The position numbers were made by a program, and so were the translations under genes. The notes under the pieces were generated by a model that saw nothing but the letters and a program-made list of their open reading frames with translations, was not told where the DNA came from and did not search any database. From Urechis unicinctus (taxonomy: Eukaryota; Annelida; Polychaeta; Xenopneusta; Urechidae): a stretch of DNA of 64,000 nucleotides. Positions 40,757 to 54,527 of the stretch are shown one piece after another (the stretch's first letter is position 1; every line of letters starts with the position of its first letter). The stretch spans positions 70,785,094 through 70,849,093 of the forward strand of contig CM067356.1 in the NCBI GenBank assembly GCA_034190875.2, in the 5' to 3' direction.

Positions 40757-43069
40757 AACAACTATGCTATGAAACATTGATACGACAATGGACTATTATG
40801 CGTTTTGTTGACGCTCGTTGGAAAAAGAGAAATGGTACAGGTGTTATTTGCGCGGCGATCCTATTAACTCGGTTCGTCGCGCCATTTTAGACTTTGCAAT
40901 GCTACATAAGACAAAATACGTCTTGTCAGAAATATTTTGTTAAGCATGTTGGAATAGCAGTATACATTTTGAGCTAAAGTGCATCGGTATTTTTAAGATG
41001 CGAGGGTTGCCAGTAACGATCAAAATAGAGATACACCGTAGGCCAAATTATTCCCGCGCGATGAGGAATAATTGTTTAAAGTTAATTGTTAAATGAAGCA
41101 GATGATATATCCAGTTTCTCGCAGGCAAGTAATCCCACTATATTCCCAAAATAGTCGACACGCAAATATTTGATATGTAATGCGTATACGCAAATACCGT
41201 TATTTAATCAGAACACAGGTGTTCACGGTTGTTTGATGCTTATTCCTTTGCTTAGAAGAATGATTGCTGATATACCGATACAAGCTGCACCGCCATATTA
41301 AAATATGCGATGCACATCAGTGAAATACAGGCCTTTACACTTCGATATTCCAGCAATGCAAACGACTTTTAATGCATGTATTATGAGTAAACCACCGGTC
41401 TAGAATAGTCAGCACATTCTCACAGCATCAGCGTAAACATAGCTTTGATTGAACATGTGGTCGATCATCAAGTTTTAATTAGCACGTAAATGGTGTGCTT
41501 AACAGTGTGCTTTCGTTCGTATGATTGTGGATTGAACAAAAAAACATATTTGTGGAAATCAATAACGCAGATAATTTCAAACAATTGTAGATAGGTATGC
41601 AGATAGAGACAGGTTGGGTCAAGTTGTCGTCTAATCGCCGACGTAACGTCGATGCAAGAAGGCGTATTTCACCTACCGCCCGTGGATGGTTCATTAATTT
41701 GCGTTAACCAATGGCCTTATGTACCCAAATGCCTTTATACGTTATGGCGACGAATGTTTTCTAAAACTTCTGAGTTCAGCAACTTCAGTTGGTGTTCATA
41801 CCTTGACAACTAGAACGATTTTGTTTTAAAACCGTTTGCTAAGCATCGCACGGTAAATTTGAATAAATAAAAAAATATCATATGCCACTTTTGGATATGC
41901 CCATTAAAACTCGGATACATCACGTACGAATTTATAGAACTTGGTGCTGAAATATATGTAGCTGTTATTACAGTTTATTCACGATAAATATACATGCATT
42001 TACTGCGCTCAACTGAACTAACCTTATTGTGTAATTACCATATAATCATCACAATATAAGAATAATTATTTAGCACTTGTCACAATGATTGTAACTTGTG
42101 AATTCTACTCATTAGATTGATCTGTGTATACAGCAGCGATGCTATGGACATAAAACAGACAAATCTGATGACTTGCGTTATCAATATCTCAGCAGAATAA
42201 TGGCTACACAGGCATAGATTTGCGAATCAATTATTTGCAATTTGATATTATTGTTGACGACTGTGTAAAACGAAGCCCTCGCAACGCTATAGCTCCACCA
42301 CCTCATTGTTGATATGTTTACCATTATACATTCTGAAACTGAGACACAAGATTTAATTATGCCTTACTAATTAATCGTATATAATTACTCGACAATTCCT
42401 CAGACAACCTAATTCCGTCGCCACAAACTAGTTTACTTTCTTTCCAGATGCTTCATTATTTCATTTTTAGCCCCATTGTGATACTGTTTGCAACCAACAG
42501 CGAGCATATTAATGGCACATGAAGCCCCGTGTTGTTGAAAGCGAAAGCAATCAATATCGTAAGCGTTCTTTGACGTAAAGAGCCTTTAGTAATGCAAAAT
42601 TCCATCAAACGCAGGAAAGACACAATACCTGATGCTATATGAAAAAGTGCAACGGCTAGTCATTCGCGGTCAAAGCCATATTGTCAAGAACTGAACCACC
42701 CACAACCGGTAAAAAACATACTGAATAGCGCACCTCGGCTACAGCGGAATATATATTGCATGCTTTGTTCCCTTCTGGCTTCAGTACAAGCCCACGCACG
42801 CATGTGTGATAATTCCAACGGCTAGGCCCAAATGTAGTTTTGTAAGCAGCTGCGGCTTCTCAGATTCCTGTCTTTGTGTCGAAGTATAATAAAACATTGG
42901 CTTCATTTCGTCATTCAAAGGGCTCTCTGCCGGTTGCCAATTCTAGTTTCGATCATTTTAGGGATAAGTCGATACCTGTATAGTTCATTTTTTATCCTCG
43001 CCCTAATTCCGTCATTGCATGATTCAGAACCGAGCCCCAAGGTGTCGCGAATATTTATGTAAATTTAGA
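40757..43069. other. non-coding, nothing recognised
   Basis: About 2.3 kb with only short frames, no shared block and no motif. The 71-codon minus frame at 41479-41694 shows no family signature. Confidence 0.45.
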
Positions 43070-43106
43070 AACATACATATACATTTATACATATGCAATC
43101 ATAAAA

Positions 43107-43160
<54 letters not shown>

Positions 43161-43320
43161 AAATACATGCATTTATACATTTACATATATAAAAACATGT
43201 TTATATATTTGTATTTATACATGTATATGCATGCATATATATATACAGTTGCACATATATTCATCTGTATATGTATTCATATATGTATGTATGTACATAA
43301 ATACATGCATATGTATATAC

Positions 43321-43353
<33 letters not shown>

Positions 43354-43382
43354 GATATACACATTTATTTACATTTAAATAG

Positions 43383-43432
<50 letters not shown>

Positions 43433-43438
43433 GCTATA

Positions 43439-43530
<92 letters not shown>
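43070..43530. repeat. (TA)n microsatellite with TACATA variants
   Basis: Imperfect in the first half, near-pure TA from about 43440 on. Confidence 0.95.
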
Positions 43531-43534
<4 letters not shown>

Positions 43535-43589
43535 CAATAGTTTTTTGAGGAATTTAAGAGGCCGATCAGCATGCAACCATGCTGCGAAT

Positions 43590-44177
43590 CGTTTTGCGAC
43601 AGGTTCAGAGAGGGAGCGTAGAGGTGAGAGTGGGTCAGTGGAAGGCGTAAGAGTGGCAAAGGTTCATTAGGGGAGCTCAAGGGCAAGACAGGGTCAGTGG
43701 GGGACCCTAGGTTTGAGAACGATTAAACGTAGACACCTCGGGATGAAAGAGAGTCATTGAGGGATCGGAAACGTGCTGTTTGTGAGCCTAGAGGTCACAA
43801 AGGGTCGTAGCGGTAGTAAGAGAGGGTCAGTGGGGAAACGTAGAGGTACGAGAGGGTCAGAAATGCAGCGTAGGGGTGAGGCAGGGTGTGTGGTGGATCC
43901 TAGGGTTAAAAGAGGGAGCTTAGGAGTAAAACAGGTTATCTGGAGGACCCTATGGATGAGAGAGGGTCAGTGGTAGAGCGTAGGGTAGGAAAGGGTCAGT
44001 TGGGGAGCCTACAGGTGGGTCAGGCGCTAAGAGGTGAGAGAGGGTCTGTTAGGGAGCCTCGGGGGGAGAAGGGTTCAATGGAGGAGCGTAGGGGTCGAGA
44101 GGGTCAGTAGGATAGCTAGAGAGTGATAAGGGGTTAGTGGGGGAACCCTAGCGGTAAGACAAGTTAAGTGGGGAGAT
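43590..44177 (+). repeat. G-rich minisatellite, roughly 30-bp units
   Basis: About 19 degenerate units built on 'agagggtcagtggggagc' followed by 'gtaggggtg'. The plus strand is strongly G-rich and C-poor, with many GGG runs. It stands between two AT-type microsatellites. The open frames here (for example 43773-43976) are repeat translations. Confidence 0.85.
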
Positions 44178-44564
44178 AATATATAGAGATAGAGAGAGAT
44201 ATATATATATATATAGAGATATATATATATATAGAGAGAGATAGAGATATAGAGAGAGAGAGAGAGAGATATATATATAGAGGTATATATATATATATAG
44301 ATATATATATAGAGAGATATATATATATATCTATATATCTCTACAATATCTGTATAGATTTTGTTTTTTATCAATAGATAAATATATATATAGAGAGGAG
44401 AGGATATATTAGACATAGACAGATAGATATATAGAGATAGATAGATATAGAGGATAGAGGGAGAGATATACAGACAGAGACCTCTATCTAGGGATAATAG
44501 AGCGGGATCTCTATCTATATATATCCCTATCTATCTATAGATCTTCTCTATATCTATATAGATA

Positions 44565-44603
<39 letters not shown>

Positions 44604-44632
44604 ATATAGATATATATATATATATCTCATAC
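44178..44632. repeat. (TATAGA)n/(GA)n/(TA)n microsatellite
   Basis: Mixed GATA, GAGA and TA units. The composition resembles the 58783-59275 tract. Confidence 0.95.
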
Positions 44633-45311
44633 GTATCTGAATACACATACATGACATTATATTTGTCAATGTAGACATGTATATATTTATATACCATATA
44701 GATATGTATATTAATTTATATATATATATTACTAATGTATGTTTACGTATTATATTTGTATGTGTGTATTAATATATCCATATATATGTACATGTGCTAC
44801 ATTTTGGTTAATGGTGGTCGCTTCATCGTGTAAATACGGATCTATATAACCGATATCATATAGCACAACTTTGACTAAACTAAAGTTCAGATCTCATTCA
44901 GTATGACTTCTGCGTCGACTGAATATTTTTTACTCACTTTTCCTGAATAAAACGACCCGAATGATATGATTTCACGGCAAGTATAACGATCAGTCTTTTG
45001 GTTGATAACCATCCCGGGCTATTGCTCCAAAACGGAAACTTTTGGCAGACCGTTGGAGGTATTTTTCTCTTGATTGATAAATGCATGACAGTCTGATAGA
45101 ATAAATTCTCGAATACGCCATAACTTCACCGAACGTTGTCATACGTTCCGGGGTTAGTCATGCGTCTCGTCACGTAAATCACTGTGTCGTGATGTATTGC
45201 GATTCCTTCCATTCGAATCTATTCAAAGCATTGATGTACCATTCCATTTAATAACGTCTAGGTGTGGCAAGGAGCTTGACTTTCTGGGCGTATCGTGTTA
45301 CTAATAGATCC
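44633..45311. other. non-coding, nothing recognised
   Basis: AT-rich spacer. No supported feature. Confidence 0.45.
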
Positions 45312-45708
45312 TCATGTAACGAAACCATTAAGCTCATCCTTCATGCCATGTCATTAACACATATCATGTTCAACGTACAATACAAAATGAAATGGCTCTG
45401 TGCATTTATGCTAACATATATTTTGGATCTGGTAAAGTCACATCTGTGTTCAATCCAATCGCCCAACAAGAACAACGATAGGCGGATGTGGCTATTTGCG
45501 CCCTCTCGTATCTGGGATTCACTGAAGATGGATTGTTATGTAACGAAACCATTGAGCTCATTCTCTAGGCCATGTAATTAACACATATCATGTTCAGCGT
45601 GCAATACTGTTTATGTTTGTATACAGCCCGAGCACCGAACCAGGACAGCAGGAATAGGATGTGACTTTTTTGCGCCCTGTCATGTCGGGGATTCTCGTTG
45701 ATGACATA
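45312..45708 (+). repeat. tandem pair with 224-bp period
   Basis: Unit 1 at 45312-45535 starts 'tcatgtaacgaaaccatt'; unit 2 from 45536 starts 'ttatgtaacgaaaccatt'. Both have 'aacacatatcatgttca', 'tttgcgccct' and 'gggattc'. Divergence is moderate and the second unit is shorter (about 173 bp). The frame at 45264-45581 covers unit 1 but is not open in unit 2, arguing against coding. Confidence 0.8.
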
Positions 45709-48700
45709 TTTGTTACTCCATAATATGCGTTCTTTGTGAAGTAACAAATGTCATATTGATTATTGCTGATTTATGTGTAGGCAATAAGCAACAAAATCGT
45801 CGGAAGGATAAAGGGGTAGTGACTTTTGTCGTGGCTCCTCTAAAACACCACAAATGCCCCATCAGAGTGCGCATAAATAGATCCATAACTCAATATGTTA
45901 TAGGTTCTGAGCTCAGGAGATTGCGCTGGATTTGTATCTACCTTTCCATCACAACCGACGTTCATGAAGCCTTTGTGACCAAAAGACCGACAATTGTTTT
46001 ATGGATTCACACACGACGGCGGTCCATAAAAGTCCTAAAAGATACATTGTATTATCTTTATCCTTAATTACGTACTATATCAGGAGTATGTTTTCTACGG
46101 CTTGTTACTGCTTTTAAATGACAAAATTGTAGCATAAAGGATAAAAATATTGATGGTAATAATGCATCGTTGGCATTGCTTTATGTCACAGATTGTCCCA
46201 AAAAACAAGCTGTCCATGCACAATACTAGTGCTGGTAGGAAATACATTATGTCAGGTTACGCAGGGTGCGTTAGTGACTTCATGCAGGCCACATATATGA
46301 GTCATTTAGCAATGAAATATTATATGGACTGATATGTCAAAGAACAGTAAGCGTACATGGTTGAGGTAAATGTAATACGCAATGGTCAGAGAATGGCGGA
46401 TAATAATATCAGGTCTAGTATGTAATTATACATAAGAAGTGTCACGTTGACATACATCTCTACTTGCAAATTATTTCGCGTCCGAAACAAGAAGCGTGTA
46501 CAGATGCATCCTTCACTATCAGCATATACAACTATGTAAGTACTGTAACAATTCATGAAACACTAAGACTATGTGCGACGCCTTGCAACATCCTCATCAA
46601 ATAAAACGTTCGTATAATACATTTGCAGCAGTCACATTCGTTAAGAGACTCGGCTGCTTTGACATGTACAGTCAATTAACAAGTGTCAAGAATATTAAAT
46701 AGAGTGCGGCATATTATTGCAATATATTAGCTAACACAATGTCCACTGAGCAGTTGCTCAAGACATAGTATTGCTATTTATAAAAATAATACATTCATTC
46801 TAAATGCTCCGGCTTCATTTGTACGTATATGTTTTCTGAACAACCAATATATGGCTAGATCTGTTACCATGCCACGAACTTCTGACTTGCAATTATGTTA
46901 CCCGAAAACTTCTGAAAAACTATATATATCCCAGAGTGTTTCATCGATTTACCTTGCACCTTTATTGCTAGAGCGGAATCGATTAAATCACCACATGTAT
47001 GCACCATGCTCAGCGTGCGAAGTAGGAGATGCCAATCAATGTAAGTAGACTTTGATTAATGGTACATGCGAGAATAAAGGTCCTTCCGCTCTTTGTGCTA
47101 TTCAACGCCATTGTTATGTACATCTCATAGAGTTAGGAATGTGCTAGTGCGTGCGTTGTGGGGATGAAGCACACATGCATCTTGCAGATTAAGCGCTGTC
47201 ATGTGACATAATTCTAGCCAAGTACGGAAATCATGTACATTTTCATGACCGTCGGAGAGTTTATCATTCATAACATTATACTTCAAACAGTTGTCACAAA
47301 ACATATCTATATCATTTGTCTAACGAGTGCAAACCATTTAGTCTAATACACTATTTGACATTGCCCAATTAAAGTCCATTTCTCAATGTAAGTCCATCAA
47401 TGGAATTCCGTTCTTCCTTCCGGCAAAATTTGTCGGGAAGAGTGTGAACCATATACCCCCCAGATTACTTCAATCCATAATCGAATATGAAATCAAGCTT
47501 TAATGTGCATTTTTGTCATACATCAAAGGCAAAAAAGCTAATCCTGCTTAGGTAGTGGACCCGCATCAACCCTACCGCACCTACACAGTGTCTTCTAATT
47601 AGTATCCCAAGTGAACGTCATTCCCCACAAGATGATCGATAGACTGAATCAAGTGCTAACATACATGCCAACGACAATCTAATGGCTGTGTTATCAACGT
47701 ATTTATATCCTTCTCGTGGACATGCTTGAAAAAACGCAGGCCTAACTCAAACACCCCAAATATAAATTTGACACATTTCTTTAAAATGCAATGTGTCTGC
47801 TACAAGTTTTATATGGAACATCAATGCAATCTATTACTGTAAATAGAAGTTTTGATAACTACACTTTGCTGAGTTGCCTAATACACCACGCTATTGAAAT
47901 GAATAAACTATTGGTTTGCGCATTATATAACGAATAAAGCTTAAACATTATAATCTTAAATGCATATGAAAATTTGAATTATATGAGAGCTGTTTATATA
48001 GCACGTAATCTGTAATTATGCGTTACTGATTAAGTGGAAGTTTTTTTTTCGGAGTAAATACTTGCATCGTTGTTTTAACAAATTGTATATCATGTTGCGT
48101 CTAACGACATTTTAGGATAAATGTTATGTATTGTGCGATATATTAACTGAAAATGACTAATAGACGGATAACCATCCTGATATTGACAATTATGTATCTA
48201 TATTATAGCAACGAGTATGCTCGTATGCAACAAATTCGCCACCGAGCTGTTTATACGTTTTCTTAATTATTTTATGACCTATCCAAATAGTTGGGTACGA
48301 TTACACTGCTAGTTTATAATGAAGATATTATGTACAGTGTATGTACAGCTTCATATATATATATATACATGACAGATTATTTGTTTGTTCCATTGGTAAA
48401 CCGTGTCCAGTTATTTTACATGCTACAAAGACAACTTCATACGGTTCAGCCTATGCAGTTATAGGCTCTATCAAGGCCACCATATATAGAGTAACATGCA
48501 CAGAGCGTCTTTCACTATTGTCTTAAAGGGTTATTGTTGGATCATGTTGCCAGATCAAATAAGACCTCCATGAACGTCTATGTGGTGGGATTTTAGTTAT
48601 GCAAGGTAATAGCGAATCCCAATCTAGCTGAGACTCATACTATGCTCTGACGCGGGTCAGGGAAATATGAGAAGAACACAGTACCTTCTTTCCTTCAAGT

Positions 48701-50629
48701 ACTTCTGGCTCAAAAATAGATTAATGCACTCGTTGTTTCAAATTCACCAGTCAACATGTTGTGACAGTGATTGCTAGCAAGAGACCCTTTTTTGTGGATT
48801 ATCCCCCACCCCCCACCTCCATTATTGAACCGATGATAATCGAAATAATATACGTATATTAGGCTTTTCTATTCGATCGCAAGTGTTCAAAGCGGATTAC
48901 CGCTTATTGCTGCACTCAAAAGATAGATTACCTATTTATTGGCACAAGCCACACCGCCATAGTCCAACGTGCATTAATATCGCTCCGTCATTCCAGCACA
49001 CCTTATCTCACATTGACGTTTGTTTAATGTAAACCATCCTAGCAAATGAATGATGCACTAAGCTGCATCAATTATTGAATAGCAGACATATATCGACAGC
49101 TACGTTGCTCATCAATGTCAAATATAAAACAGATGCAGTCATAGTTGATAAAAATGTTTTGCTATGTTAATTGCTACATTTAATGGGGCCGTTGTTGCAA
49201 ATCATATTATTTTCATCCGAACATATTTAACACCCTAACATTATGCACTCATTATAGTTAATAACGCTTCGTCGCTATACACCTGCACATCAATCTGTTT
49301 TTGGCAAATGTAAATGCTAATTAGGCTCAGTATCTGGGAACTAAATTCACGCAAATAAAACAGAGCATATGGTCGAACTTTCTGCTTACACGCTATTTTC
49401 AAGACTACTGACGAGAGCTATGTCTGGTTTAGAAACCAGAATGGACATTACAAGAAAAACTGTTGATTAATGCGTATGTATGATACTGTTTGCAAGAAAC
49501 TGATTAGTTTAATTTTGTCCTTCATGGTCATTTTGAGCAAATAGGATTGGCAACTAATGAACACCCTATTGTCTAGTCCATATGATCGACCATATACCTG
49601 CACCATATTTATCATGTAACGCAGTTAAGTCCGTATTAGTAAGAAACTGAATGCTTTGAAGACGAAGTTGCCAAATTAGTGAATAAATCTGTCTGATAAA
49701 TTACAACATTTAAAATATCAAGAGATATTTATCCGCCTAACAAATCTCAATCAACCGCTCGAGTTATTGGTAATATCAGTCACAATGATTCGTGAACAGG
49801 ATCTAAGGCTGGAACTGCGTAATATAACAACCACTGCGTGGGCGTCACGAGCATCTAACATTCACGGTGCTCGACATAACACTCACAGTGTGAGCGATCC
49901 GCCAAATACGTTGCTTAACCTATCCTTTACTTAGTGGCTGTTGCAGACATCCATATCACGAACCGCCCGATGCATATTTGACTATCTGGTTGGCACAGAG
50001 TCGACTACCTTGAAGGCTCGATAAATCATTCACAATGCAACATAAAGACATCAAGTTTCTATATAACTACTATTAGTAAGCTATAGCTCGTAGATATTCT
50101 AATGCCGTAAACGGAACATTCAAAAATGTACGGCTTACAAGATTCCATACGTAGCCTACGGTCAACGTGTAAGTTATTATTCTATGAAACATGCATTAAG
50201 GCGTAACTGTTAGACCTACTATCAAAGGCGTACGCCATTTCTATATAGCCATGCGTTTAAATTCGCAAAACACAAACATCTGTAAAGTCTGACGAACGTA
50301 TCCAAAGCGTGCTGCGTTAAATCAGACGTACGTATTATTTTATAACGCTTTTGCATTCACATTAATCGGTCGAAGAATAATGTCGGAAAAAGAGACGACC
50401 ATATACCTTCCAGATGACCCCATTGCACACGAGATTAGGCAATCACCCTTTCATGTATTCTGCCCGAATATGTCATGCAAACTGCGTATTGTGTAGTTAT
50501 AAAATTGTTCTTAGCTTTAGAAATAATGAATTTGTCACGAAAATGTAAAATGATATAAGCTGTGGGTGGTAATTAGAGTTTGTGATAACAGGTACTGATA
50601 CATACGAATCACCTCAAATCAGTAATAGT
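45709..50629. other. 4.9 kb of non-coding DNA, nothing recognised
   Basis: The longest stretch without a block I can match. The frame at 45756-46067 (103 codons, rich in basic residues) is the longest non-repeat frame here. It has no family motif and no convincing splice sites. A C-rich run lies near 48805. Confidence 0.45.
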
Positions 50630-51500
50630 GCAGCATGGTCAAAGACAAACACGTTTTCTGGCTATGAATATCGGGAAATATTCCGACACATTCCGATATA
50701 TTCGGATACTTTATGACGTTTCAATGGACATTGCTGACGTTCAACTCCGTTAATCGCGCACTTTATCCAGTGAGATCAGGTACGATGGTTGAGCGAACAA
50801 TGGAAATTTTTGATTGTTAGTATTTTCTAGTTTACTATGGAAGAGGAGTTATTAAAAAGTGTAACAAACTTGCATTAAACTCAAGTGAGGTACGCATATG
50901 TTTGACGAATATGTTTCCATTTGCTACAGCGCCCTAGTGAACACGTGTTCTCGGTTGTGCGACGATTTGCACTTCATCACCGAATAAAAATGCTGGAGCA
51001 ACAAAGAGCTCTGCTCATGCCGCTGTAACATGTCTGAGTGTGTGTGTGTGTTCCAAGATCCCGTCAAGACTAATCTGTTTAAGCGAAACTACACATCGCA
51101 GTTAATCGGACCAGAAATGAAAAGCAGTGTTTGACTAGTGCGTGGGGTGCCATTCACCAAGTTGTTAACTTGCCTTTGATGAATAGTAAGCAATAGTACA
51201 TACATTCGCTCGAATTTGCTTTTTACAATGCAATCAGTTATCATATGGATATTCATGTGAACTGTTTAATTGTCTAGAATGAATGATCCACAACAACAAT
51301 TTCATCCCATTTTGTCATTGTCGCAGTTGACTGAAGTCGTGTTATAGTGTACAATGTCGTAATAAGCTCTTATCATCCATTACAAAATACATAGTGCTTC
51401 GACCCACCACCTGTTGTTCCCGCTGTATTATGTAGCACTGTGGTCATAGTGTTTGGGTCAAACATATTAGGCAGAAATATGCAAAGGGAGCGTTTGTGTT
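50630..51500 (+). repeat. F block, third old copy
   Basis: Follows 38480-39690 in order, but carries only one of the two tandem units and stops in the shared peptide region. Landmarks are 'aaatattccgaca', 'cacttcatcaccgaa', 'gaaatgaaaagc' and 'aaacatattaggcag' at about 51460. Confidence 0.7.
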
Positions 51501-51629
51501 CATATGCATAAATCATAGAAATCAATACCGATATATAATTATAACGTTGATAACGTTTGGTCATTTAGGTCAACCAATGCTCTTTAAGTGGTCATTCATC
51601 AATCAGTTCAATGGTGATTAATCGCTCTG
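51501..51629. other. short spacer
   Basis: Between F and G blocks. Nothing seen. Confidence 0.4.
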
Positions 51630-52110
51630 CTAGAGTGTCTCGTACTTGGTCTTCTCATTCCATTACGTTACTGGAAATCAGTAACAGCTCATCAATGTAA
51701 GAGCAAAAAAGCCGTCTTTTTACTTGGGTATTAGCATCCCACAAGCCATTATATGGAAACACAGGGCCTATATATCGCAAAAGTAAGGCCTCTAAATGCT
51801 TTGCATGCATCGTCAACAAATATCAACAGTGGAGTAATATATGATTGTTACCTGCTTATATATTCGCAGATGGTAAATCACAAGATTCAATTTACATATT
51901 TAGGGTCAATATGCATGTATGGAGATATTGGAATTTTTACAATTTATCACTATTCGCAGTTGTCATTCATTATCCTTCTTGGGAGCTAGAATATTGCCTA
52001 CTCACCAAAATCGGAAAACCCCGTATCAGCTCTACCTCAATTTAGTGATTGTATTCCGTGAGAGGTTTTACTCTGGTTTTGTTCCGACAGCATGTACCGC
52101 ACTCAGTGTA
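51630..52110 (+). repeat. G block, second old copy
   Basis: Relative of 19105-19830 without the microsatellite. The F-then-G order is the same at both loci, so the F+G unit was copied together. Confidence 0.6.
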
Positions 52111-53149
52111 GGCCAATAAAATTAATGGGAGGCAACAAGCAGGGACATATGCAAACATGTGAAATGTTATTGGCCCACCGACTAGCTGTAACAAAGTGAT
52201 AATCGTATAGAATAAAACTAGATTTCGCAGGCATCACTAACCACAACCTTTACAAGAAGCAACACTCCTAACTTGTTGTCATGGTGACAAAAACCCCTTG
52301 GCGCTGCTTCGTCGGTTAGAGCCGACCGAGCATTTGCATATATTTTGAATATATATTTGCTTGTAAAATTGACAAGATGTTGCTCCAACTATGGCATGAT
52401 CATGTCTTTAAGAGCCCAGAGTAAGGGCAGGTGCATACTTCCTAATATTGTGTAAAATATTTGGCAACGGCAACGTAAATGCTCTATATTGCAATACAAA
52501 TATGACGTTGATTTTGATAGGAATGCCAGAATATTTTGTTCCATGTTACGACATTCTGTGAAATGCCTAGATGACAATCCAACTAGAAATAACACTGACG
52601 CAAATCAGCAGCATAATAAGACGTTGAATGCAGATAGCGTGAGGCATTTATTGCATAGTTATCTTACATTCTCGAAAGCAGCATAAATAGAATATAATGT
52701 GCATGCAGGAAAACCTTACGTACGAATTAACGCTGCTAAGGTTCACTCTATTTACGCGTTGTATAAAGCTCCTTGCAAAATGATTGCCAATTTGCTGACA
52801 AGCGCGGCGCCGCCATACATCACTTGAACGTGTCTTATGACTTCTCTTACACACAAATATTAGTGTGACATGTGTGCCATGTACATACATGGTTAATGCC
52901 ATCAGCTACTTCCAAAGCACCACTTGCTTTACGCAGAGGTATAGGTAGCAGGTCCAACTACTGACGGTTGCAGTTGCAATAACAAAGAAAGTCTGGATTA
53001 TAGACCATTATTTGAACTGTGTAAGCAGAAATAAATAACTGTGCCTTAACAGCAAATTACATAGGTATGGAAGTCATTGTGCAGAAGGATTGAAGCAGCA
53101 GAGATTGCAATGTAATGTAAATTAGTAGAAATATTATCAATTATAGTAG
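52111..53149. other. non-coding, nothing recognised
   Basis: No shared block identified with confidence and no coding motif. Confidence 0.45.
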
Positions 53150-53360
53150 CAGCAGCCAAAGTTATGCTAATATTTGTAGAATAGCAGTAATAGAACCAGC
53201 CACAGTAGCAGTAGTTACTGTGATTGCAGTGGTTGCATTAGTTGTTATTCGTGCAGTAGTAGGATCAGTTACAGTAGTAGTTGTTGTAGTAGAAACATAT
53301 ATGATTAAAGTGGTATCTGTGTCAGCAACGGAATAGGTAGAAGTGATAGCTGCTATTATA
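53150..53360 (+). repeat. degenerate GTA/GTT/GCA triplet tract
   Basis: Similar in composition and position to 21880-22075: each lies just before an H block. One plus frame is almost all Val, Ala, Thr and Ile, and the minus frame is Thr-rich. Confidence 0.65.
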
Positions 53361-53399
53361 TCGTTTAAAATTCCCCAACCCACCATAACGTATAACCGT

Positions 53400-53800
53400 G
53401 CGTATTGTGTCACTTTTACCATCCATATTCTACTCTTCTTGTGGTGTATAACAAAAGCAAAGAGCAGAGATATGGTCTCCATTTGGTAACAATTATCGCA
53501 CATGCATTGCTATCAAGGGTGTTATGCATGTGTATTACTTCAGCACTCATAAAACATGTGATAAGATTTACGTCGGTACTTAATATTCCTATTACGTCCA
53601 CAGCTGTGTCATTGATTGTCTCCATCAACAGTGTTGTTACTCTCTTTCCGACCGCCAATTAAGTTGCGCAGAGGCCCTTGGACTTCATAAACCAGGCAAC
53701 CCACGCTTCGCACAGGGATATGCGCAACAAAGAGTGAACACCTGTCACTGTATCGCATTGCATATTATAGCCCAAAGTAAAAGAATTCCGAATTCTTGCA
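53400..53800 (+). repeat. H block, third old copy
   Basis: Relative of 22190-22600 and 15881-16340. No common open frame. Confidence 0.55.
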
Positions 53801-53859
53801 ACATGCCAGTTAATCAGCAAACAATTCTATTGTTATCAGAATCGGCTACCTTTTATCAT

Positions 53860-54329
53860 GGTCAACTGTGTTACTTACACATATTTTAAATCAAATTTGT
53901 CCCCATCTTCGGCGCGCTTGTGAATTGTAATTGCACCAGTCACCACAGACATAACATGTAATGATTATTCGTTGTGAAATAAGCTAAGGCACTAATATTG
54001 GTGCTGAAATAGATTTCGCTGAGTCCACAAAATTTTGCGCAGTATCTGACGGCCGTTATATGGCAGAGCCAATCACGCAAAACATCACAATGAACACTTG
54101 TATAACTATGCTGCATCAGCAGATCTGCTCTAACAGTTTTTGTTGGGTATATGATTCACTGTTGTCCTGAAAATCAATATTTGCCACATAGCTATCTAAC
54201 TTAGCTGCTTATGCATTTGTACGTGGCTTATCGATTCAATAATGACCCCTGTACAACAAAGCGATTTGCGTGTGACATGGTAAACTGTGACCTTTTCATA
54301 GCTCGGTCGTATTGATTTAAGCAGCTCTT
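53860..54329 (+). repeat. P block, third old copy
   Basis: Follows 6630-7110: 'tttgtccccatc', 'gtgaaataagctaag', 'cagagccaatcacg' against 'acagccaatcacg', 'cctgaaaatcaat' and 'ttgattt'. It ends exactly where segmental copy 2 starts. Confidence 0.6.
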
Positions 54330-54464
54330 AAATTGGAGCAGAAGTGAAAAGCTGTGTTCGACTATTCTGTGGAGTGTTATGCATTGTATAGATAACTTGC
54401 AATTGATGAATAGCAATTAGATTTGCTCTTTATACTTACGATCGGCATTCTCACACGCGGTTGT

Positions 54465-54527
54465 TTAAGTAAGAGAAAGAGAGCAAGAGAGAGAGACAGA
54501 GACAGAGACAGAGACAGACAGAGAGAT
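54465..54527. repeat. (GA)n/(GACA)n microsatellite in copy 2
   Basis: Shorter and more regular in GACAGA than the twin at 27471-27541. Confidence 0.9.

Noticed and set aside
43773-43976. Arg/Gly-rich frame in the minisatellite
   Set aside because: Follows the repeat unit and has no start context or homologue; not a gene.
45756-46067. 103-codon basic frame as a possible gene
   Set aside because: No motif, splice signal, promoter or conserved relative; chance length is plausible in 64 kb.
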